Origin: Spirochaetia bacterium | Lineage (GTDB): Bacteria; Spirochaetota; Spirochaetia; Treponematales; Breznakiellaceae | Reading direction: 5' to 3' | DNA: 8,107 nt | NCBI GenBank assembly: GCA_026002595.1 | Contig: BOBW01000073.1 | Span: 1-8,107 of the forward strand | Shown here: positions 1 to 4,328 of the stretch, in pieces | How positions within the stretch are numbered: position 1 is the stretch's first letter | Layout of the letters: every line of letters begins with the position of its first letter | Made by a program: the position numbers and the translations under genes | Notes under the pieces: generated by a model | The model's database searches: none | The model's input: only the letters and a program-made list of their open reading frames with translations | Told to the model about the DNA's origin: nothing

Positions 1-10
1 CCCCCCAACC

Positions 11-23
11 GGTGTCAGGCACC
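11..23. repeat. 13-nt odd-centred palindrome, copy 1
   Basis: The sequence is GGTGTCAGGCACC, an inverted repeat around a central A with one G/T mismatch. Two relatives occur at 3637-3649 and 3948-3960. The consensus with left flank is CAAMCGGTGYCWGRCACC. It lies 28 nt past the stop codon of the RHH-type antitoxin, and the side facing that gene carries the pyrimidine stretch TTTCTTCCCT that is also beside copy 2. In the direction of the antitoxin no U-run follows, so it is not a standard intrinsic terminator for that gene. Confidence 0.75.
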
Positions 24-51
24 CTTTTCTTCCCTGGCCCCCCTCTTTCCC

Positions 52-270
52 CTATACGGTTGCCTGCAATTCTTTGCGGACAAGCTCGCCGATGATGGCT
101 GCTTCCGTGGTATGCTCGGCGGTAGCCTTGATACGGAGCCAGTCGGCACAAAGATCGTCCACCGTAACCATGCGGACAGGACGCCGAGCATTGGCGGAGT
201 CTACATCAGGCGGGTTCCTCGTGATTTCTTCGTCAAGGGCATCGTATTCGGCTTCGGTCAGTCTGGGCAT
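52..270 (-). CDS. RHH-type antitoxin of a BrnT-like TA pair
   Basis: This is a 72-residue soluble protein with no signal peptide. The first 20 residues are acidic (motif LTEAEYDALDEEI). Then come a basic strand-like segment (RRPVRMVTVDD, about 29-39) and two helices (about 40-53 and 54-71, the second containing IIGELVRKEL). This strand-helix-helix order matches ribbon-helix-helix antitoxins, which bind their toxin and repress their own operon. The start ATG is 9 nt behind the stop of the toxin reading frame, and its AGGAG Shine-Dalgarno sequence overlaps that stop (TAGGAGAAATTTATG), so the two are translationally coupled. Toxin first and antitoxin second is the order known for BrnT/BrnA. A paralogue sits at 3661-3876: both share the [LM]TExExxALDEEI start and the I[IV]xEL helix. 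Fold and family are inferred from pattern, not from a database match. If the toxin is dead, this gene may persist only as a regulator or as decoy immunity. Confidence 0.7.
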   Translation of the reverse strand: MPRLTEAEYDALDEEITRNPPDVDSANARRPVRMVTVDDLCADWLRIKATAEHTTEAAIIGELVRKELQATV

Positions 271-279
271 AAATTTCTC

Positions 280-512
280 CTATTGGTTAAGCAAATGGTA
301 ATACTTGCTTTGGCACTTCAACACATGGAAGATGACATCGGTGTGGTCATCTATCTCATGGTATACGATTTCGAGCAAATTGCCGGCGCGGTCAACGCCC
401 AGCCGGAGGTATTTGTCCTCATACCCTTTCAGCAGGCCATCATACCGATAGTACCGAAAGGCGTGCAAAATATCTTCCCGGAAGCAGCAAACTCAACAAC
501 GATTTCGTCCAT
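280..512 (-). pseudogene. BrnT-like toxin, apparently frameshifted
   Basis: The C-terminal part reads cleanly down to the TAG at 282-280 and includes GYEDKYLRLGVDRAGNLLEI, then a DDHTDVIFHVLKC segment. This resembles the beta-sheet core of the BrnT/DUF4258-like mRNA-interferase fold (ExxYLRLGxxxxGxLLEIxY). That frame has no ATG: it is open only from a TGA at 495-493, and the first usable start is a TTG at 468. In another frame an ATG at 512 opens MDEIVVEFAASGKIF and runs into TGA at 431 after 27 residues. Joining the two frames around 469-485 needs one added base and gives a plausible 77-residue protein (MDEIVVEFAASG then REDILHAFRYYRYDG). I therefore read it as a toxin with a 1-nt deletion (or 2-nt insertion). 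Alternatives are a short toxin starting at TTG 468, programmed frameshifting, or a sequencing error. Toxin loss beside an intact antitoxin is a common end state of TA loci. Confidence 0.55.
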
Positions 513-773
513 GTCCCTAGCCTGGCACAAAACACTGGTGAGGGCACCCCCAACCCAGGGCTCCTGCATTTTTTTTCTGAGTGCCAAATTTACTCAGAAC
601 CGCGATATTTCTGAAAAAAACAACCACAAAGGACTCAAAGGGGGGAGAGGAAAAATCGATCTTTTCTTCTCCTTTGTGTCCTTCGCGGTTAAAATTCTTC
701 AAATCCCGGTGATTTCCCAGAACCTGAAAGTAAATGCAATAGCCCTGCCCCTTTTTCTTCCCCTACCGTTAAA
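513..773. other. Intergenic region between lipoprotein and TA locus
   Basis: This 261-nt gap holds the terminator-like hairpin at 613-690 and a purine-rich (minus strand) tract AGGGGAAGAAAAAGG at 750-764, just past the lipoprotein stop. It also holds a small inverted repeat CTGAGT/ACTCAG (577-582 and 592-597, 9-nt loop) next to a run of eight A on the minus strand. I found no convincing promoter for the toxin gene. Short reading frames here show no recognisable protein features. Confidence 0.5.
613..690 (-). terminator. Long hairpin plus T-run behind the lipoprotein gene
   Basis: On the minus strand, AACCGCGAAGGACACAAAGG (690-671) faces CCTTTGAGTCCTTTGTGGTT (641-622). 17 of 20 positions pair, with further G-U pairs possible. 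The stem continues inward through GGAGA.GAAAAG against TTTTTC.TCTCC, with a bulge of several C. The hairpin is followed at once by GTTTTTTTC (621-613). Stem plus U-run is the form of a Rho-independent terminator, placed 83 nt past the lipoprotein stop. The stem is far longer than a usual terminator and its arms resemble dispersed ACGAAGGACACAAAGG-type repeats, so it may be a repeat element that also terminates transcription. Confidence 0.6.
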
Positions 774-3101
774 TCATGACGACGGCGGATTTGCAAAGCC
801 GGTAGCGGAGGTACCGTCAACCTTGAGCGTTCCAATATGGTCCTGGCCTGAGATATTATCCCAAGGGGGTGCGGTTGTACCCGTCTGGAGCACCGAACCA
901 AAACCCTTTAAAACTTTTGGAAAATAAGTATTATTTGGAACAGTATTTCCAGTGCCGATGGTTCCGCCGGACTTGGTGAAGTAACTTGTGTTTGGTGAGG
1001 CGGCGCCGGTAATGTATACCCCGCCGCCGTTGTTGGCGCTGTTATCGTTGATGGTTCCGTCGCTCATGGTAAAGATACCGCCATTATGCACATACACCCC
1101 GCCGCCGCCGGTGCCGCTTATCAGGATTGTACCGCCGGAGTAGTTCGTGAGAGTGTCTGTGTTAGTTATGCCGGGGATGATGACGGCGTTATTTTCGATG
1201 GTTCCGTTGCTCATGGTAAAGGTTCCGCCCCTCATATACACCCCGCCGCCGCCGTTGTTGGTACTGAGGACAGTGTAGGTAGCAGCCTTACCATTAATAT
1301 CCACATTACCATTCCCGGAGACGTAGCCATTGAGGGTAAAGGTGATGGTGACGTGGTTCCCGCTGATGGAACCACCGCTCATGGTAAAGGTTCCGCCATT
1401 CACATACACCCCGCCGCCGTAACCGCCGTAATCGCTGTAATCGCCGTAACCGCCGAGGCCGGTACCGGCGCCGCTGCCGGTGGCATCGGGGCCGCCGGTG
1501 ATGCTGACACCACCGGCGCTTACAATGCGACCGGAGGTATTGTTATTATTCCGCAGGGTTACGGAGCCGCCCATCTTGAGGGTTCCATTGACGGTAATCA
1601 GGGCGGCGGTGGCGGTGAGGGAAGGGGTGTTTGCTGCGCCGCCGTCAATGACAAGATTGCCCCCCAGTTCCAGGGAGCCGGTGGCGGCTACGGTAATAAG
1701 GCTGCCAAAGCCGTTTCCGTCCCGGGTTATCGTCTGGGGATCAGAAGAAGTAAGCCTTATATGTTTATTGGCAGGGATAGTTATGGTCGAAGTCGAATTT
1801 ATAGAATCATCAGCAATCAGAATGATGGTGTCCGGGTTAGCCGGATCATTCCCATTCGTCCCGGTAGTGGCGGCAATTACCGCAGCCGAAAGGGATATGT
1901 AATAACCGTCGTCCCTGGCCCCGGTAAAGGCGGCCGGCCGGAACGCGACATAGGTGCTGCTGGGGGGCGGGGTGGGCGCTGGGGGCGGAGTGCCCTCTTT
2001 GAAAACTGTCACCGTATAGTCCTGGGGTGAATCATCTGCCGCTTTTACCGTGAATCTCCGCGATGATGTGCTGAAATTAACGCCGGTAAAGGTAACCGTT
2101 GGAAGGGTGGGATCATCAGGCTGCGGCCCCAGATCGCTGGCAATGGAAGCCCCGATGTAGCTAACGGCTGCGGTCATATTGCTTAGAGCAGTGGTGGTCA
2201 CGGAGGATGGCACGGTGACAACAACCGTATGGTTGGGCTCATCAATGTTCCCCCAATACTTTTGCCCGATTGGTGTCTCGCTTACGTTGAACGCGGTTAT
2301 GGCCTTGTCGCCGGAAGCGGGTGGAGCGGCCCCCTCGCTTACCGTCACCGTATACTGCTGGAAGGTTGAACCATTCATCGCTTTAACCTTGTAGGTCTTT
2401 GGGGCACTGAAATTAGTCAGCGTCCCCCAGACAGGGTCGGTTGAGATCCCCGAATGGATAATATATGGGAGCATATTGGTTCTGTCGGTCCCGGCAGGCA
2501 CCGTGACGGCAACCGTTTTTTCATCCTCATTCACCTCGCCCCGGTACGCCGTCCCGCCGCTGATAAGAAAGAAATCAATTATCGCCATGGAGGATTCGGT
2601 TACAAAGGGCTGCTCCGTAGACGCCGGGCGGCAAAAAATGGGAGGAATTATCAGCGCGTCAAATATCCGCTTCATGCCGTCGATCCGTATATCCAGGACA
2701 AGGTTGTATAAATGCCCCATCCCCGCCCCTGTGATATGAATCATAATCTGATTCTGCTCATTGGGATCATCTACCGTTACCACCAGGCCTGCCGGGAGCG
2801 GCTGCGTTAGATTCAGCGCCGCGCGCAGATTATATCCCTGGCTGTTCTCCAGGTTTACCGTGATAATGGATTCGGGCTCTTCGCTTGCCGGAGGGATAAG
2901 GATAAGATCCCCTGAAGAGGAAATCACTACGGAGGAGCTTCCACTCAGGTCCAGAACCCGGACTTCGCCGGTCTGGCTGTCGAGAAAGGGCTCGATGGGC
3001 TTGTTGAAGATGTCGCATGTTGTAAGCAGACATGCTGCCAGTAAGCATGCTGCCGGTAGGCAGCGGGCCGCAATGCCGGACGCTTTTTTTAGACTTATCA
3101 T
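774..3101 (-). CDS. Large surface lipoprotein with Ig-like domains and glycine-rich beta-helix repeats
   Basis: This is a 775-residue protein of unrecognised specific function. I place the start at ATG 3101 because a strong AGGGGGG Shine-Dalgarno sequence lies just upstream; an upstream TTG frame adds only five residues that overlap it. Residues 1-29 form a lipoprotein signal peptide; the likely lipidated Cys is C29 (LLTTC-DIF), with C24 (LLAAC) as an alternative. Residues about 160-255 and 262-369 are two similar domains with the pattern G.V.....TV.VTVPxGTD....P and a closing (Y/F)TVxA.D.S.Q.YTVTV, like bacterial Ig/DUF5018-type domains. A Pro-rich linker (about 371-382) follows. From about 395 the sequence becomes Gly/Asn/Thr-rich, with short beta strands and repeats of GGGVYV.GGTFTMSGGSI, as in right-handed beta-helix and polymorphic surface proteins. 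No membrane anchor or barrel follows, so attachment is by lipid. An adhesin or glycan-binding role is a guess. It lies 28 nt behind the 142-residue gene and could share its transcript. Confidence 0.85.
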   Translation of the reverse strand: MISLKKASGIAARCLPAACLLAACLLTTCDIFNKPIEPFLDSQTGEVRVLDLSGSSSVVISSSGDLILIPPASEEPESIITVNLENSQGYNLRAALNLTQPLPAGLVVTVDDPNEQNQIMIHITGAGMGHLYNLVLDIRIDGMKRIFDALIIPPIFCRPASTEQPFVTESSMAIIDFFLISGGTAYRGEVNEDEKTVAVTVPAGTDRTNMLPYIIHSGISTDPVWGTLTNFSAPKTYKVKAMNGSTFQQYTVTVSEGAAPPASGDKAITAFNVSETPIGQKYWGNIDEPNHTVVVTVPSSVTTTALSNMTAAVSYIGASIASDLGPQPDDPTLPTVTFTGVNFSTSSRRFTVKAADDSPQDYTVTVFKEGTPPPAPTPPPSSTYVAFRPAAFTGARDDGYYISLSAAVIAATTGTNGNDPANPDTIILIADDSINSTSTITIPANKHIRLTSSDPQTITRDGNGFGSLITVAATGSLELGGNLVIDGGAANTPSLTATAALITVNGTLKMGGSVTLRNNNNTSGRIVSAGGVSITGGPDATGSGAGTGLGGYGDYSDYGGYGGGVYVNGGTFTMSGGSISGNHVTITFTLNGYVSGNGNVDINGKAATYTVLSTNNGGGGVYMRGGTFTMSNGTIENNAVIIPGITNTDTLTNYSGGTILISGTGGGGVYVHNGGIFTMSDGTINDNSANNGGGVYITGAASPNTSYFTKSGGTIGTGNTVPNNTYFPKVLKGFGSVLQTGTTAPPWDNISGQDHIGTLKVDGTSATGFANPPSS
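1050..1419 (-). repeat. Three imperfect repeat units in the lipoprotein beta-helix region
   Basis: Units at 1365-1419, 1197-1252 and 1050-1110 share the plus-strand core CTCATGGTAAAG.TTCCGCC followed by CATACACCCCGCCGCCG (some positions vary). They encode residues about 561-580, 617-635 and 665-685, each reading GGGVY(V/M)..GGTFTMS.G(S/T)I. A shorter fourth GGGVYITG follows near residues 691-698. The first two units are separated by longer insertions than expected for simple duplication, so they are diverged beta-helix coils rather than fresh copies. Confidence 0.75.
1417..1452 (-). repeat. Four 9-nt tandem units (GY/DY triplets)
   Basis: On the plus strand the units are CCGTAACCG, CCGTAATCG, CTGTAATCG and CCGTAACCG, in perfect 9-nt register. 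They encode GYG, DYS, DYG and GYG in the lipoprotein, directly before the first GGGVYV repeat. The multiple-of-three length means that copy-number change would lengthen or shorten the protein without breaking the frame. Confidence 0.8.
3018..3062 (-). repeat. Three 15-nt tandem units within the signal peptide
   Basis: Codons 14-28 of the lipoprotein are three consecutive 5-residue units: CLPAA (3062-3048), CLLAA (3047-3033) and CLLTT (3032-3018). The first two DNA units differ at only a few bases. Together they form the hydrophobic core of the lipoprotein signal peptide and place a Cys every five residues, which creates more than one possible lipobox. Confidence 0.8.
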
Positions 3102-3129
3102 TTCATCCCCCCTCAAGCAATAAAATTAT

Positions 3130-3558
3130 TTAGGCAAAAACTTTAGACTGGCCGTTAATCATCTTTTGTGGTAATGCCTCAATTTCATCAGCTCTTTGCA
3201 GCATTCCATAGAGTTTTATGGGGTCCGCATTTTTATTTTTAGCGGCCTCGGCTATGTTTAAGTTATTAGTCTTAATGGCTGCCTTAATAATAGCTGATAA
3301 TTGAGATTTTCGCCTTACATCTGAAGGAACAGCGTCCACTCCAAAATCAGGGTCATTATCATCAAAACTTATTTCCAGAAGATACTTTATGTCTACCGGG
3401 TATTTATCAAGCCATGTATTATTACTCATTTCTTTTAATTTTTTCATTGGACTCCTCCGATTAAAGCCGGTAATCTTCTTAAAACAGATTTCTGGCAGCC
3501 ATTCTTCAAACTCTCCTTTCATATCCGTTGGCCGAGGTACTCTTTCAAAATCAGACAT
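3130..3558 (-). CDS. Hypothetical protein, AT-rich orphan gene
   Basis: This is a 142-residue protein that I do not recognise. The start ATG at 3558 (MSDFERV) is chosen because AGGG stands 7 nt upstream and a promoter-like pair lies at 3581-3609. A longer frame reaching 3648 would translate through that promoter and the palindrome. The protein is soluble and charged, with no signal peptide or membrane segment. The first half is mixed charge with several Trp and Pro residues (EEWLPEICFKK near 18-28). The second half, from about 84 onward, is predicted helical by eye (RRKSQLSAIIKAAIKTNN, then a LYGMLQRADEIEAL segment). Three sampled 60-nt lines in the gene (3181-3300 and 3421-3480) average about 35% G+C by hand count, far below the flanking surface genes, which suggests a different origin. 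The lipoprotein start follows 28 nt behind its stop, so the two could be cotranscribed. A link to the neighbouring antitoxins is possible but has no sequence support. Confidence 0.7.
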   Translation of the reverse strand: MSDFERVPRPTDMKGEFEEWLPEICFKKITGFNRRSPMKKLKEMSNNTWLDKYPVDIKYLLEISFDDNDPDFGVDAVPSDVRRKSQLSAIIKAAIKTNNLNIAEAAKNKNADPIKLYGMLQRADEIEALPQKMINGQSKVFA

Positions 3559-3580
3559 ACTTATACCCTGCAACCCCTCA

Positions 3581-3609
3581 AGCATACCATAACAGCGCGA
3601 TAAAATCAA
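3581..3609 (-). promoter_or_regulatory. Sigma70-type promoter for the 142-residue gene
   Basis: On the minus strand TTGATT (3609-3604) is followed after 17 nt by TATGCT (3586-3581). Each box keeps most of the consensus and the spacing is ideal. Transcription would start near 3574, about 16 nt before the ATG at 3558. The promoter lies between palindrome copy 2 and the gene. Confidence 0.45.
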
Positions 3610-3613
3610 CAAA

Positions 3614-3628
3614 AGGCGCCCGGCGCCT
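3614..3628. repeat. GC-rich odd-centred palindrome upstream of the promoter
   Basis: The sequence is AGGCGCC-C-GGCGCCT, a perfect 7+1+7 inverted repeat that stands out in an AT-rich stretch. It begins 4 nt upstream of the predicted -35 box and 8 nt from palindrome copy 2. It could be an operator or form a short hairpin with a 3-nt loop (AGGCGC/GCGCCT). No partner copy is seen in the window. Confidence 0.5.
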
Positions 3629-3636
3629 CGGCAAAC

Positions 3637-3649
3637 GGTGCCTGACACC
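3637..3649. repeat. 13-nt odd-centred palindrome, copy 2
   Basis: The sequence is GGTGCCTGACACC, the reverse complement of copy 1. It lies 11 nt past the stop codon of the orphan antitoxin, and the gene-side flank TTTCTTCCCT is the same as at copy 1. The left flank CAAACG is shared with copy 3. Confidence 0.75.
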
Positions 3650-3660
3650 TATTTCTTCCC

Positions 3661-3876
3661 TTAGCTTATAGCTTGTTGTATCAATTCGTTCACGATTTGC
3701 CCGGGGCTTTTGCGGGTGGCTTCGGCTTTTGTCATGAGGTATTTAAGGGAAAGGTCATTCAGACCCATAAGACGGGCATCCCTCATACTTAAAAAACCGG
3801 TACCGTTGGGGCCGAACTCTATTGTTTCATCATTGCTTATTTCCTCGTCCAAGGCCCAAGCTTCTTCTTCGGTCAT
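3661..3876 (-). CDS. Orphan RHH-type antitoxin, paralogue of the one at 52-270
   Basis: This is a 71-residue soluble protein. It opens with MTEEEAWALDEEIS, matching the start of the antitoxin at 52-270, then has a strand-like GFLSMRD segment and two helices (about 39-54 and 56-70, the second with QIVNELIQQAI). The layout is that of a small RHH antitoxin. The start is ATG 3876, with GGAAAGG about 8-14 nt upstream and an extended -10 box above it. Only 71 nt separate this gene from the next palindrome, so no toxin can fit upstream, and downstream lies palindrome copy 2. It is thus a single-gene unit bounded by two palindromes about 310 nt apart. It may be a leftover of a TA pair, an immunity gene acting on the toxin type of the other locus, or a stand-alone regulator. 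Confidence 0.65.
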   Translation of the reverse strand: MTEEEAWALDEEISNDETIEFGPNGTGFLSMRDARLMGLNDLSLKYLMTKAEATRKSPGQIVNELIQQAIS

Positions 3877-3898
3877 TTGCGTACCTTTCCATAATCAT

Positions 3899-3907
3899 AT
3901 TTTACCA
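3899..3907 (-). promoter_or_regulatory. Extended -10 promoter of the orphan antitoxin
   Basis: The minus strand reads TGGTAAAAT, a TGn extended -10 element. It would place the transcript start near 3892, about 16 nt before the ATG at 3876. No good -35 box is seen, which extended -10 promoters can tolerate. Confidence 0.35.
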
Positions 3908-3947
3908 TAAAGCCCCCGTCTGCGCTATTCTCCTGCACGACCCAAAC

Positions 3948-3960
3948 GGTGCCAGGCACC
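3948..3960. repeat. 13-nt odd-centred palindrome, copy 3
   Basis: The sequence is GGTGCCAGGCACC, a perfect 6+1+6 inverted repeat. It lies 5 nt past the stop codon of the zinc-finger antitoxin gene. Towards the plus strand it is followed by TTTTG; in the direction of the antitoxin gene no U-run follows. Confidence 0.75.
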
Positions 3961-3965
3961 TTTTG

Positions 3966-4256
3966 TTACGCCGCTTTATCAGAATACCGTACAACCGTGA
4001 TTTCGGCAGACTGCAAGGCAGACATGGCTGCCACGGCTTTAATTGAGGTGATGATCTGTTCAAGCCTGCGGGACACCATATCGGAATGTACGACTTCGCC
4101 GCATTGCTTACAAACAAGGGAGGGAACGTTTTTTATGATGACAACGCGCTCATCAAGAGAGAAACCTTCGCCCTTTGGGCCTGGTTGAGGAACAAAGGCA
4201 GCGGTAAAAACTGTTTCCTTTTCTTCCAATTCGCCTTTGCAAAAAAAACAATCCAT
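3966..4256 (-). CDS. MqsA/YgiT-type zinc-finger antitoxin
   Basis: This is a 96-residue protein with two CxxC pairs (C3/C6 and C49/C52) and the motif NVPSLVCKQCGEVVHSDMVS. That pattern is typical of the YgiT-type zinc-finger family, in which four Cys hold one zinc. In MqsA this is the N-terminal, toxin-binding domain, and a helix-turn-helix follows. Here only about 40 residues come after the second pair, so the classical DNA-binding half is missing, as in the short YgiT-finger proteins that pair with small DUF4258-type toxins. A perfect AGGAGG (4268-4263) stands 6 nt before the second ATG (4256) but only 3 nt before the first (4259), so I use 4256; the difference is one residue. No toxin gene is adjacent: only 72 nt lie upstream before the barrel-protein stop, and the next gene downstream is the orphan antitoxin. 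The middle segment (about 19-35) is Pro/Gly-rich. Confidence 0.8.
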   Translation of the reverse strand: MDCFFCKGELEEKETVFTAAFVPQPGPKGEGFSLDERVVIIKNVPSLVCKQCGEVVHSDMVSRRLEQIITSIKAVAAMSALQSAEITVVRYSDKAA

Positions 4257-4262
4257 CATTTT

Positions 4263-4268
4263 CCTCCT
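4263..4268 (-). promoter_or_regulatory. Perfect AGGAGG ribosome binding site
   Basis: AGGAGG precedes two adjacent ATG codons and decides between them: spacing of 6 nt to the ATG at 4256, against 3 nt to the ATG at 4259. No promoter is evident in the 72-nt gap, so expression may depend on read-through from the envelope operon upstream. Confidence 0.6.
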
Positions 4269-4328
4269 GGAAACTTCGGCCCAAGGGCCTCGTTGGATGT
4301 GCCTATACGATTGTCTGCCACTGGCACC

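Noticed and set aside
112..927. Plus-strand frame of 271 codons across the TA locus and intergenic gap
   Set aside because: It crosses the terminator hairpin, two opposite genes and the lipoprotein end with no recognisable protein pattern; it is a shadow.
1050..1419. CRISPR-like array
   Set aside because: The repeats are imperfect, coding, unevenly spaced and without unique spacers of constant size.
1086..2030. Plus-strand frame of 314 codons rich in Gly/Ala/His
   Set aside because: It is the complement of the repetitive lipoprotein region, has no ribosome binding site and shows no domain; the minus frame has a signal peptide and coherent domains.
3559..3648. Upstream extension of the 142-residue gene (start at GTG 3648)
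   Set aside because: It would translate through palindrome copy 2, the GC palindrome and the promoter boxes; the ATG at 3558 has a proper ribosome binding site.
3637..3960. Integron-type gene cassette with attC sites
   Set aside because: The palindromes are 13 nt and lack the two-site attC layout with GTTRRRY core; no integrase is present. Only the cassette-like arrangement is kept as a finding.
4301..4318. Match between the barrel-gene downstream region (CAGACAATCGTATAGG, minus strand) and the end of the antitoxin at 52-270
   Set aside because: 14 of 16 bases agree, but matches of that size are expected by chance in a window this long, and no further antitoxin sequence continues.
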